From contig OZ024876.1 of the NCBI GenBank assembly GCA_964017185.1, forward strand, positions 28,860,278 through 28,924,277: 64,000 nt of DNA, written 5' to 3'. Below the pieces are notes generated by a model. It worked only from the letters and a program-made list of their open reading frames with translations, was not told the DNA's origin and ran no database searches. Positions 11,341 to 24,480 of this stretch are shown here, one piece after another. How positions within the stretch are numbered: the first letter of the stretch is position 1; every line of letters starts with the position of its first letter. The stretch comes from Rugalucina vietnamica. Lineage: Eukaryota; Mollusca; Bivalvia; Lucinida; Lucinidae. The position numbers were made by a program, and so were the translations under genes.

Positions 11341-11860
11341 AGATTGCGTTGACCTACTTTCCGTGGTACAGTGATTTTACATCTTGACACACAATTAGTA
11401 TATTTTCTTACTTCTTTCAGATTATGGGTAAGAATGACCAGACCTTTGACCCAAAATATACTTATAGGTCAATGTGACCTAATTTCACGGTTCAGTGATT
11501 TTGCCCAATATCTTGACACTCAATTGATATATTTTCATATTACCTTCAGATTATGAGTGAGTATGACCCCAATATACTTATTGATCACTGTGACCTAATT
11601 TCACGGTTCAGTGATTTTTCCTTATATCTAGACACTCAATTGATATATTTTCATACTTCCATCAGATGATGAGTGAGTATGACCAGACCTATGACCCCAA
11701 TATACTTATAGGTCACTGTGACCTTATTTCACGATTCAGTGCTTTTGCCTTATATCTCCGCACTCAATTGGTATTTTTTTCATACTTCTTTCAGATTGTG
11801 AGTGAGAATGACCAGACCTTTGACCCAAATATACTTACAGGTATAGGTCACTGTGATCAA
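11340..11860 (+). repeat. 128-bp satellite array, left arm part 2
   Basis: About four units of the same repeat. Inverted AGGTCA pairs are intact at about 11467 and 11710. Confidence 0.85.
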
Positions 11861-14800
11861 CGTAACGACTGCTATGAACAGTTGTCGTTGAAAGCTCAAC
11901 CGGTTCTGTCATCATGTACAAAAACATTTGAACTTGTCTCATACTAGTTCCGAACGCCACGATTAATTGTTATAAGATAGATTTTTTTAACAGGAACTCT
12001 TATTGTGTTACGATTGACTGATGTATATGATTTTATCTGTCGTGAACAGAACTCGTTGAAAACGTAACGACTTCTGTCTACTGTGAACAGTTGTCGTTGA
12101 AGTCTCAACTGGTTCTGTCCATCATGTACAAAAGCCTTTGAACTTGCCTCATACCATTTCAGAACGCCACGATTCATTGTTTTAAGATATATTTCTGTAT
12201 CAGGAACTTTAATTGTTAAAAGATTGACTGACTAATGTGATTTCGTCTGTCGTGAACAGAAGTCGTTGACAACGTAACGACTTCTGTATGCTGTGAACAG
12301 TTGTCGTTGAAAACTCAACCGGTTCTGTCCATAATGAACACAAATCTTTGAACATATCTCATACTAGTTCAAAAAGCCACGATTTGTTGTTTTTAGATAG
12401 ATTTGTGTATCAGGAACTTAAATTGATATTAGATTGACTGGCTTATATGATTTCATCTTTCGTGAACAGAAGTCGTCGACAACGTAACGACTTCTGTCTG
12501 CTGTGAACAGTTATCGTTGAAAACTCAACTGGTTCTGTCCATCATGTACATAAAACTTTAAATTTGTCTCATGCTTGTTCAGAAAGAACACGTTTGTTGT
12601 TTTTAGATAGATTTGTGTATCAGGAACTTAAATTGATATTAGATTGACTGGCTTATATGATTTCATCGTTCGTGAACAGAAGTCGTTGACAACGTAACGA
12701 CTTCTGTCTGTTGTGAACAGTTGTCGTTGAAAACTCAACTGGTTCTGTCCTGTCCATCATGTACAAAAATCTTTAAATTTGTGTCATGCTCGTTCAGAAA
12801 GAACATGATTACTTGGTTTAAGATATATTCGTGTATCAAGAATTTTAATTGTTATAAGATTGACTGATTTCTATGATTTCATCTGTCGTGAACAGAAGTC
12901 GTTGTTTTAAGATAGGTTTGTGTATCAGGAACTTTAATTGATATTAGATTGACTGGCTTATATGATTTCATCTTTCGTGAACAGAAGTCGTCGACAACGT
13001 AACGACTTCTGTCTGCTGTGAACAGTTATCGTTGAAAACTCAACTGGTTCTGTCCATCATGTACATAAAACTTTAAATTTGTCTCATGCTTGTTCAGAAA
13101 GAACACGTTTACTTGGTTTAAGATATATTCGTGTGTGAAGAATTTTCATCGTTATAATTGTCGTTGAAAACTCAACCGGTTCTGTCCATCATGTACACAA
13201 ACCTTTGAACTTGTCTCATACTAGTTCAGAAAGTCACGATTAGTTGTTTTAAGATAGATTTGTGTATCAGGAACTTTAATTGATATTAGATTGACTGATT
13301 TCTATGATTTCATCTGTTGTGAACAGAAGTCGTTGACAACGTAACGACTTCTGTCTGCTGTGAATTATTCTCGTTGAAAACTCAACCGGTTCTGTCCATC
13401 ATGTACAAAAACCTTTGAACTTGTCTCATACTCGTCAGAAAGCCACGATTAGTTGTTTTAAGATAGATTTGTGAATCAGGAACTTGAATTATTATTAGAT
13501 TGACTTACTTATGTGATTTCATCTTTCGTGAACAGAAGTCGTTGACAACGTAACGACTTCTGTCTGCTGTGAACAGATGTCGTTGAAAACTCAACCGGTT
13601 CTGTCCATCATGAACACAAAACTTTGAACATGTCTCATACTAGTTCAGAAAGCCACGTTTTGTTGTTTTTAGATAGATTTGTGTATCAGGAACTTTAATT
13701 ATTATTAGATTGACTTACTTATGTGATTTCATCTTTCGTGAACAGAAGTCGTTGACAACGTAACGACTTCTGTATGCTGTCAACAGTTGTCGTTGAAAAC
13801 TCAACCGGTTCTGTCCATCATGTACTAAAAACCGTTGAACTTGTCTCATACCAGTTTAGAAAGCCACGACTAGTTGTTTTAAGATAGATTTTTGTATCAG
13901 GAACTTCAACTGTTATTAGATTGGCTTACTTATATGATTTCATCTGTCGTGAACAGAAGTCGTTGACAACGTTACGACTTATGTCTGCTGTGAATAGTTG
14001 TCGTTGAAAACTCAACCGGTTCTGTCCATCATGTACAAAAACCTTTGAACATGTCTCATACTAGTTCAGAAAGACACGATTTGTTGTTTTAAGATAGATT
14101 TGGGAATCAGGAACTTTAATTGATATTAGATTGACTGACTTATATGATGTCATCTTTCGTGAACAGAAGTCGTTGACATCGTAACGACTTCTGTCTGCTG
14201 TGAACAGTTGTCGTTGAAAACTCAACTGGTTCTGTCCATCATGTACAAAAACTTTTGAACTTGTCTCATACTAGTTCAGAAAGCCACGATTAGTTGTTTT
14301 AAGATAGATTTGTGAATCAGGAACTTTAATTGATATAAGATTGACTGACTTATATGATTTCATCTTTCGTGAACAGAAGTCGTTGACAACGTAACAACTT
14401 CTGTCTGCTATGAACAGTTTTCGTTGAAAGCTCAACTGGTTCTGTCCATTATGTACAAAAAACTTTAAATTTGTCTCATGCTTGTTCAGAAAGAACACGA
14501 TTACTTGGTTTAAGATATATTCGTGTATTAAGAATATTCATCGTTATAAGATTGACTGATTTCTATGATTTCATCTGTCGTGAACAGAAGTCGTTGACAA
14601 CGTAACGACTTCTGTCTGCTGTGAACAGTTGTCGATGAAAACTCAACCAGTTCTGTCCATCATGTATAAAAACCCTTGGACTTGTCTATTACTAGTTCCG
14701 AAAGCCACGATTAGTTGTTATAAGATAGATTTATGTATCAGGATCTTTAATTGTTATACGATAGGTGGATTTATATGATTTCAGCTGTCGTGAACAGAAC

Positions 14801-15645
14801 TCGTTGACAACATAACGACTTTTGTCTGCTGTGAACAGTTGTCGTTGAAAACTCAACCGGTTCTGTCCATCATATACTAAAAACCTTTGAACTTGTCTCA
14901 TGCCAGTTAAGAAAGCTACGATTAGTTGTTTTAAGATAGATTTCTTTTTATCAGGAACTTTAATTGTTATTAGATTGGCTGACTTATATGATTTCATCTG
15001 TCGTGAACAGAAGTCGTTGACAACGTTACGACTTCTGTCTGCTGTGAACAGTTGTCGTTGAAAGCTCAACCGGTTCTGTCCATCATGTGCAAAACCTTTG
15101 AACTTGTCTCATACTAGTTCCGAAAGTCACCTTTAATTGTTTTAACAAAGATTTTTGTATCAGGAACTTTAATTGTTATACGATTGACGGATTTATATGA
15201 TTTCACCTTTCCTGAACAGAAGTCGTTGACAACGTAACGACTTATGTCTGCTGTGAACAGTTGTCGTTGAAAACTCAACCGGTTCTGTCCATCATGAACA
15301 CAGATCTTTGAACATGTCTGATACTAGTTCAGAAAGCCACGGTTTGTTGTTTTTAGATAGATTTGTGTATCAGGAACTTTAATTGTTATAAGATTGACTT
15401 ACTTATGTGATTTCATCTGTCGTGAACAGAAGTCGTTGACAACGTAACAGAAGTCATTGACAACGTAACGACTTCTGTCTGCTGTGAACAGTTGTCGTTG
15501 AAAACTCAAACGGTTCTGTCCATCATGGACTAAAAACCGTTGAACTTGTCTCAGACCAGTTCAGAAAGCCACCATTAGTTGTTTTAAGAGAGATTTTTGT
15601 ATCAGGAACTTTAATTGTTATTAGATTGGTTGACTTATATGATTT
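11860..15645 (+). repeat. 209-bp satellite array, left arm
   Basis: About 18 units with a period of 205-212 bp. Landmarks are TTGTCGTTGAAAACTCAACC, GGTTCTGTCCATCATGTAC, TTAGTTGTTTTAAGATAGAT, TGTATCAGGAACTTTAATTG and GAACAGAAGTCGTTGACAAC. Each unit carries the hairpin AAGTCGTT-GACAACGT-AACGACTT. Short frames in it are chance. Confidence 0.9.
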
Positions 15646-18600
15646 CAACGACAACTGTTCACAACGGACAGAAGTCGTTACGTTGTCAACGACTTCTGTT
15701 CACAAAAGATGAAATCATACAAGTAAGTCAATCTAATATCATTTAAAGTTCCTGATACACAAATCTATCTTAAAACAACTAATCGAGGCTTTCTAACCTA
15801 AATTGAGTTTACAACAACATCTGATCACAGTAGTCAAAAGTAGTTACGCTGTCAACGAGTTCTGTTCACGACAGATGAAATCATATAAATCCGTAAATCG
15901 TATAACAATTTAAGTTCCTGATACATATATCTATTTTATAACAACTAATCGTGGCTTTAGGAACTAGTAAAAGACAAGTTCAAAGGTTTTTGTAAATGAT
16001 GGACAGAACCGGTTGAGTTTTCAACGACAACGGTTCAGAGCAGACAGAAGTCGTTACGTTGTCAACGACTTCTGTTCACGACAGATGAAATCATAAAAAT
16101 CAGTCAATCTTATAAAGATGAAAATTCTTGATACACGAATATATCTTAAACCAAGTAATCGTGTTCTTTCTGAACAAGCATGAGACAAATTTTTAGTTTT
16201 TGTACATGATGGACAGAACCAGTTCAGTTTTCAACGACAACTGTTCACAGCAGACAGAAGTAGTTACGTTGTCAACGACTTCTGTTCACGAAAGATGAAA
16301 TCATATAAGTCAGTCAATCTAATATCAATTAAAGTTCCTGATAAAAAGAAATCTATCTTAAAACAACTAATCGTGGATTTCTGAACTAGTATGAGACAAG
16401 TTCAAAGGTTTGTGTACATGATGGACAGAACCGGTTGAGTTTCCAACGACAACTGTTCACAGCAGACATAAGTCGTTACGTTGTCAACGACTTCTGTTCA
16501 CGACAGAAGAAATCACATAAGTAAGTCAATCTAATAACAATTAAAATTCCTGATACATAAATCTATCTAAAAACAACAAATCGTGGCTTTCTGAACTAGT
16601 ATGAGACATGTTCAAAGATTTGTGTTCATGATGGACAGAACCGGTTGAGTTTTCAACGACAACTGTTCACAGCTGACAGAAGTCGTTACGTTGTCAACGA
16701 CTTCTGTTCACGACAGATAAAATCACATTAGTCATCAATCTTTTAACAACTAAATTTCCTGATACACAAATCTATCTAGAAATCACATAAGTAAGTCAAT
16801 CTAATAACAATTAAAATTCCTGATACATAAATCTATCTAAAAACAACAAATCGTGGCTTTCTGAACTAGTATGAGACATGTTCAAAGATTTGTGTTCATG
16901 ATGGACAGAACCGGTTGAGTTTTCAACGACAACTGTTCACAGCTGACAGAAGTCGTTACGTTGTCAACGACTTCTGTTCACGACAGATAAAATCACATTA
17001 GTCATTAATCTTTTAACAACTAAATTTCCTGATACACAAATCTATCTAAAAACAACAAATCGTGGCTTTCTGAACTAGTATGAGACAAGTTCAAAGGTTT
17101 TTGTACATGATGGACAGAACCGGTTGAGTTTTTAACGACAACTATTCACAGCAGACAGAAGTCGTAACGTTGCCAACGACTTCTGTTCACGACAGATGAA
17201 ATCATATAAGTCAGCCAATCTAATAACAATTAAAGTTCCTGATACAAAAATCTATCTTTTAACAACTGATAGTGGCTTTCTTAACTGGTATCAGACAAGT
17301 TCAGAGGGTTTTAGTACATGATTGACAGAACAGGTTTAGTTTTCAACGACAACTGTTCACAGCAGACAAAAGTCGTTACGTTGTCAACGAGTTCTGTTCA
17401 CGACAGGTGAAATCATATAAATCCGTCAATCGTATAACAATTTAAGTTCCTGATACATAAATCTATCTTATAACAACTAATCGTGGCTTTCTGAACTAGT
17501 ATGAGACAAATTCAAAGGTTTTTGTAAATGATGGACAGAACCGGTTGAGTTTTCAACGACAACTATTCACAGCAGACAGAAGTCGTAACGTTGTCAACGA
17601 CATCTGTTCACGAAAGATGAAATCATATAAGTCAGTCAATTTAATATCAATTAAAGTTCCTGATACACAAATCTATCTTAAAACAACTAATCGTGGATTT
17701 ATTTCTGAACTAGTATGAGACAAGTTCAAAGGTTTGTGTACATGATGGACAGAACCGGTTGAGTTTTCAACGACAACTGTTCACAGCAGACAGAAGTCGT
17801 TACGTTGTCAACGAGTTCTGTTCACGACAGATGAAATCACATAAGTAAGTCAATCTAATAACAATTAAAATTCCTGATACATAAATCTATCTAAAAACAA
17901 CAAATCGTGGCTTTCTGAACTAGTATGAGACATGTTCAAAGATTTGTGTTCATGATGGACAGAACCGGTTGAGTTTTCAACGACAACTGTTCACAGCAGA
18001 CAGAAGTCTTTACGTTGTCAACGACTTCTGTTCACGACAGATGAAATCACATTAGTCATCAATCTTTGAACAACTAAAGTTCCTGATACACAAATCTATC
18101 TAAAAACAACAAATCGTGGCTTTCTGAACTAGTATGAAACACGTTCAAAGGTTTTTGTTTCGATGGACAGAACCGGTTGCGTTTTCAACGACAACTATAG
18201 AAGTCGTAACGTTGTCAACGACATCTGTTCACGACAAATGAAATCATATAAGTCAGCCAATCTAATAACAATTAAAGTTCCTGATACAAAAATCTATCTT
18301 TTAACAACTAATAGTGGCTTTCTTAACTGGTATCAGACAAGTTCAGAGGGTTTTAGTACATGATGGACAGAACCGGTTGAGTTTTCAACAACAACTGTTC
18401 ACAGCAGACAGAAGTCGTTACGTTGTCAACGAGTTCTGTTCACGAAAGATGAAATCATAGAAATCCGTCAATCGTATAACAATTTAAGTTCCTGATACAT
18501 AAATCTATCTTATAACAACTAATCGTGGCTTTCGGAACTAGTATGAGACAAGTTCAAAGGTTTTTGTAAATGATGGACAGAACCAGTTGAGTTTTCAACG

Positions 18601-20840
18601 ACAACTATTCACAGCAGACAAAAGTCGTAACGTTGTCAACGACTTCTGTTCACGACAGATGAAATCATATAAGTCAGTCAATCTAATATCAATTAAAGTT
18701 CCTGATACACAAATCTATCTTAAAACAATTAATCGTGGCTTTCTGAACTAGTATGAGACAAGTTCAAATGTTTGTGTACATGATGGACAGAACCGGTTGA
18801 GTTTTCAATGACAACTGTTCACAGCAGACAGAAGTCGTTACGATGTCAACGACTTCTGTTCACGTCAGATGAAATCACATAAGTAAGTCAATCTAATAAC
18901 AATTAAAGTTCCTGAAACACAAATCTATCTAAAAACAACAAATCGTGGCTTTCTGGACTAGTGTGAGACAAGTTCAAAGGTTTTTGTACACGATGGACAG
19001 AACCGGTTGAGTTTTCAACGTTAACTATTCACAGCAGACAGAAGTCGTTACGTTGTCAACGACTTCTGCTCACAACAGATGAAATCAGCCAATCTAATAC
19101 CAGTTAAAGTTCCTGATACAAAAATCATATAAATCCGTAAATCGTATAACAATTTAAGTTCCTGATACATAAATCTATCTTATAACAACTAAACGTGCCT
19201 TTCGGAATTAGTAAGAGACAAGGTCAAAGATTTTTGTAAATGATGGACAGAACCAGCTGAGTTTTCAACGACAACTGTTTACAGCAGACAAAAGTCGTTA
19301 CGTTGTCAACGACTTCTGTTCACGACAGATGAAATCATAGAAATCAGTCAATCTTATAACGATGAAAATTCTTGATACACGAATATATCTTAAACTAAGT
19401 AATCGTGTTCTTTCTGAACAAGCATGAGACAAATTTAAAGGTTTTTGTACATGATGGACAGAACCAGTTGAGTTTTCAACGACAACTGTTCACAGCAGAC
19501 AGAAGTCGTTACGTTGTCAACGACTTCTGTTCACGAAAGATGAAATCATATAAGTCTGTCAATCTAATATCAATTAAAGTTCCTGATACACAAATCTATC
19601 CTAAAACATCAAATCGTGGCTTTCTGAACTAGTAATAGACAAGTTCAAAGGTTTGTGTACATGATGGACAGAACCGGTTGAGTTTTTAACGACAACTGTT
19701 CACAGCAGACTGAAGTCGTTACGTTGTCAACGACTTCTGTTCAGGAAAGGTGAAATCATAAAAAATCCGTCAATCGTATAACAATTAAAGTTCCTGATAC
19801 AAAAATCTTTCTTAAAACAATTAATGGTGACTTTCGGAACTAGTATGAGACAAGTTCAAAGGTTTTGCACATGATGGACAGAACCGGTTGAGCTTTCAAC
19901 GACAACTGTTCACAGCAGACAGAAGTCGTAACGTTGTCAACGACTTCTGTTCACGACAGATGAAATCATAGAAATCAGTCAATCTTATACGATGAAAATT
20001 CTTGATACACGAATATATCTTAAACCAAGTAATCGTGATTTTTCTGAAAAAGCATGAGACAAATTTAAAGTTTTTTTGTACATGATGGACAGAACCAGTT
20101 GAGTTTTCAACGACAACTGTTCACAGCAGACAGAAGTCGTTACGTTGTCAACGACTTCTGTTCACGAAAGATGAAATCATATAAGTTAGTCAATCTAATA
20201 TCAATTAAAGTTCCTGATACACAAATCTATCTTAAAACAACTAAACGTGGCTTTCTGAACTAGTATGAGACAATTTCAAAGGTTTTGTACATGATGGACA
20301 GAACCGGTTGAGTTTTCAACGACAAGTGTTCACATCAGACAGAAGTCGTTACGTTGTCAACGACTTCTGTTCACGACAGATGAAATCATATAAATCCGTC
20401 AATCGTATAACAATTAAAGTTCCTGATACAAAAATCTTTCTTAAAACAACTAATCGTGGCTTTCGGAACTAGTATGAGGCAAGTTCAAAGGTTTTTGCAC
20501 ATGATGGACAGAACCGGTTGAGCTTTCAACGACAACTGTTCACAGCAGACAGTAGTCGTTATGTTGTCAACGACTTCTGTTCACGGCAGATGAAATCATA
20601 GAAATCAGTCAATCTTATAATTATTAAAGTTCAAGATAAACGAATCTATCTTAAAACAAGTTATCGTGTTCTTTATGAACTAATATGAGACAAAGTTAAA
20701 GTTTTTTGTACATGATGGACAGAACCGGTAGAGTTTTCAACGATAACTGTTGACAGCAGACAGAAGTCTTAAATTGTCAACGATACCAGTTTGTGACAGA
20801 TGAAATCCGTTAAACTTTTACAATTTAAGTTCCTGATACA
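15645..20840 (-). repeat. 209-bp satellite array, right arm (inverted)
   Basis: The same unit in reverse orientation (AGTTTTCAACGACAACTGTT, GAAATCATATAAGTCAGTCA), about 25 units. One internal block is duplicated almost exactly: 16523-16720 and 16779-17020 share the same variants, a sign of recent local duplication. Confidence 0.9.
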
Positions 20841-21250
20841 CAAAGCTATTTTTTTTTTATTTTATACAACACACGGGCATTTTCCAAATCACAAGGCAGG
20901 CGTTGAAAATGCAAAAACCAAAAATTGTTGAAAACACAAAAACTTTTGGTACCACATAGTTCCTCACTTTCTAACTAAGAAAATGAGAACCCACACTTTA
21001 TGTTTTCGTTAATAAATTACGGAGTTATAGGCGATTGAATTTCTGAAATGAAACACATTTAATGACGTCAAGTAAATGGAAACGTCAGAAGTAATCCAAA
21101 CTCTACAGTGAAGATATAGGCTGATACCAGTCACTAGTAACTTTTGATATCAGTGAGATTTGATATCAGTGAAATTTCATATCAATGAAAATACCAATTT
21201 TATCAAGTTTTGATATACACTGGTTTTCACTATAATGTATAAAATAAAAA
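20840..21250. other. Spacer inside the right arm
   Basis: AT-rich, with several TTTGATATCAGTGA-like short repeats near 21145-21230. No gene and no counterpart in the left arm. Confidence 0.5.
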
Positions 21251-24095
21251 TCAGAATTACTGAAACATAAAATAAGGTTATAGTGACCTTTACGTACTTT
21301 TTGTTCAAAGGTTTGGTAACACTCATTCATAATCTGAAAGAAGTCTGAAAATTTACTGATAGCATGTTAAGATATAAGACAAAATCACTTAACCATGAAA
21401 TTAGGTCACAGGGACGTAAGACTAGTTTGTTGTCAAATGTCGGGTCATACTTACTCATATTGTGAAAGATGTATGCCCATATACTAATTGAGTGATGTGA
21501 TATAAGGCAAAATCACTGAATCATGAAATTAAGTCACAGTGACGTAGGATTACTTGTAGGCCAAAGATCTGGTCATACGCCAACATATAGTGAAAGGAAA
21601 GAAGTATAGCTGCTCATTCGGCTTACGATGTTTTCATCGTATAAGTACCTGATTATTAATATAGTTTTTCCCACCTCGGTTTTTGGAGTGGGAATCTTTT
21701 TCTGATTGCGCCTTTTCCTGATCTTTGCCTACTTGTACTCTATCATATACCAGTTGAGTGCCGAGATACAAGGCAAAATCACTGAACCGTGAAAAAAGGT
21801 CACAGTGACCTATAAGTAATTTAGGGCCAAATGTCTGGTCATACTCACTCATAATCTGAATATCGGCTGCTCTGACCTTTGTCAAACATAGGGCCAAACT
21901 CGACCTGTAACCCAAAGCAATATGCTCATACATCTTTTTGCCTTGATGTTATACAGAACAAAATCACTCAACCATGACAGTAAACTTTAACTTATAACTA
22001 CTGAAGGTTTAAACGTCTCAATCATATTGTACATCAAGTATGTTAATACACCAACTGAGTGCCGAGATACAAGGCAAAATCACTGAACCGTGAAATAAGC
22101 TGACACTGACCTATAAGTACATGTACTTTAGGGTCAAAGGTCTCATCATACTAACTCATAATAATAAAGACGTATGAAAATATACCGAGTGTCAAGATAT
22201 AAGGCAAAGTCACTGAAGTATGAAATTAGGTCACAATGACCCAGAAATACTTTAGGGTCAAAGGTCTTGTCATACGCTAACATAATGTGAAGGAAATATG
22301 TTCATATACCAAAAGAAAACCGAGATAATATGCAAAATCACTGAACCATGTAATCAGGTCACAATGTCCTAGGACTACTTTAGGGTCAAAGGTCTTGTCA
22401 AACACAAACATAGTGTGAAAGAATTATGTTCATAAACCAATTGAGTGCAAAGATATAAGGCAAAATCACTGAACCATGAAATTAGGTCACAGTGACCTAT
22501 AAGTACATTGTGGTCAAAGGTCTGTTCATACTCACTCATAATCTGAAGGAAGCATGAAAATATCATAATTGAGTGTCAAAATGTAAGACAAAATCACTGA
22601 AACATGAAATTAGGTCACACTGACCTATAAGTAGAATGGGGTCAAAGGTCTAGTCATACTAACTCAAGACATAAGGTAAAATTACTGAACCGTAACATTA
22701 GGTAACAGTGACCTATAAGTATACTGGGGTCAAAGCTCTGCTAATACTCACTCATAATCTGAAAGAAGTATGAAAATATACTAATTGAGTGTCAAAATAT
22801 AAGGCAAAATCACTGAACCGTGAAATTAGGTCACAGTGACCTATAAGTTTATTGGGGTCAAAGGTCAGGTCATACTCACTCATAATCTGAAATAAGTATG
22901 AAAATATACTAATTGAGTGTCAAGATATAAGGCAAAATCACTGAACCGTGAAATTAGGTTACAGTGACCTATAAGTATATTGGGGGTCAAAGCTCTGGTC
23001 ATACTCTATCATAATCTGAAAGAAGTATAAAATATACTAATTGAGTGTCAAGATATAAGGCAAAATCAGTGAACCGTGAAATTAGGTCACAGTGACCTAT
23101 AAGTTTATTGGGGTCAAAGGTCAGGTCATACTCACTTATAATCTGAAAGAATTATGAAAATATACTAATTGAGTGTCAAGATATAAGGCAAAATCACTGA
23201 ACCGTGAAATTAGGTCACAGTGACCTATAAGTTTATTGGGGTCAAAGCTCTGGTCATATTCACTCATAATCTGAAAGAAGTATAAAAATATACTACTTCA
23301 GCGTCAAGATATAAGGCAAAATCACTGAACCGTGAAATTAGGTCACAGTGACCTATAAGTTTATTGGGGTCAAAGGTAAGGTCATACTCACTCATAATCT
23401 GAAAGAAGTATGAAAATATACTAACTGAGTGTCAATATATAAGGCAAAATCACTGAACCGTGATATTAGGTCACAGTGACCTATAAGTATATTAGGGGTC
23501 AAAGCTCTGGCCTTACTCACTCATAATCTGAAAGAAGTATAAAAATATACTAATTCAGTGTCAAGATATAAGGCAAAATCACTGAACCGTGAAATTAGGT
23601 CACAGTGACCTATAAGTTTATTGGGGTCAAAGGTAAGGTCATACTCACTCATAATCTGAAAGAAGTATGAAAATATACTAATTCAATGTCAAGATATAAG
23701 GCAAAATCACTGAACCGTGAAATTAGGTCACAGTGACCTATAAGTATATTGGGGGTCAAAGCTCTGGTCATACTCACTCATAATCTGAAATAAGTATGAA
23801 AATATACTAATTGAGTGTCAAGATATAAGGCAAAATCACTGAACCGTGAAATTAGGTCACAGTGACCTATAAGTATATTGGGGGTCAAAGCTCTGGTCAT
23901 ACTCACTCATAATCTGAAAGAAGTATGAACATATACTAATTGAGTGTCAAGATATAAGGCAAAATTACTGAACCGTGAAATTAGGTCACAGTGACCTATA
24001 AGTTTATTGGGGTCAAAGGTCAGGTCATACATACTCATAATCTGAAAGAAGTATGAAAATATACTCATTGTGTGTCAAGATATAAGGCAAAATCA
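21250..24095 (-). repeat. 128-bp satellite array, right arm (inverted)
   Basis: About 20 units, period 127-130 bp, with AGGTCACAGTGACCT. By eye, intact inverted pairs lie at about 21797, 22485, 22613, 22828, 23085, 23213, 23340, 23468, 23597, 23727, 23857 and 23985. The inner copies (21300-22400) are more decayed than the outer ones. A retroposon fragment is inserted at 21605-21734. Confidence 0.9.
21605..21734 (+). mobile_element. Retroposon R1 fragment inside the satellite
   Basis: Runs from GCTGCTCATTCGGCTTACG to GATCTTTGCCTACTTGTAC, matching the ends of the copies at 25161-25690, 27561-27926 and 37571-38200. It breaks one 128-bp unit, so it inserted after the array existed. Confidence 0.8.
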
Positions 24096-24099
24096 CTGC

Positions 24100-24309
24100 A
24101 TCTTACTCAAGTTTCTGGATTTTTCAGAAATGGACAGTTATCGTTGACACTGCAGATCATATCTACCACAGCAACGACTTCTGTCTACAATGGACAGAAA
24201 CGGTTGAAAAATCAACGATTACTGTCTAGTGGACAGAAGTCGTTGCGGCCGCAACGACTTTTGTTCATGGTGAACAGAAGTCGTTGATGGACACTTATCG
24301 TTGCTACAA
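24100..24309 (-). repeat. Right terminal inverted repeat of the giant element
   Basis: Contains AAGTCGTTGCGGCCGCAACG near 24237 (a 24-bp perfect palindrome) and ends GATGGACACTTATCGTTGCT followed by ACAA. Confidence 0.8.
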
Positions 24310-24411
24310 CACTGTCCAACATTGCACATCTTTCCATATACCACAATGTAAACTTTTCTAGAGCCTCGAAATAACTGAATACACATGGAGGCAGTAAATG
24401 GCCTGCCACCC

Positions 24412-24413
<2 letters not shown>

Positions 24414-24479
<66 letters not shown>
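24414..24479 (+). repeat. (CT)n microsatellite
   Basis: About 33 uninterrupted CT dinucleotides. Confidence 0.98.

Positions 24480-24480
<1 letters not shown>

Larger units (their letters stand above)
9016..24309. mobile_element. Giant foldback-like inverted repeat element, 15.3 kb
   Basis: The outer ends are inverted repeats, TTGTAGCAACGATAAGTGTC at 9016 and its complement ending at 24309. They are nearly identical for about 85 bp and contain a GCGGCCGC-centred palindrome on each side. CAC flanks both ends (9013-9015, 24310-24312), a possible but weak 3-bp target duplication. The interior is mirrored: end, 128-bp array, 209-bp array, then 209-bp and 128-bp arrays in opposite orientation, end. 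The switch lies at about 15645. No frame longer than about 110 codons occurs inside and none resembles a transposase, so it is non-autonomous. Foldback elements with arms made of tandem subrepeats are the closest known type. The superfamily is unknown. Confidence 0.75.

Noticed and set aside
11944-20600. Numerous 60-110 codon frames in the 209-bp array
   Set aside because: The same satellite unit read through; identical text recurs with each repeat and frames shift between units.
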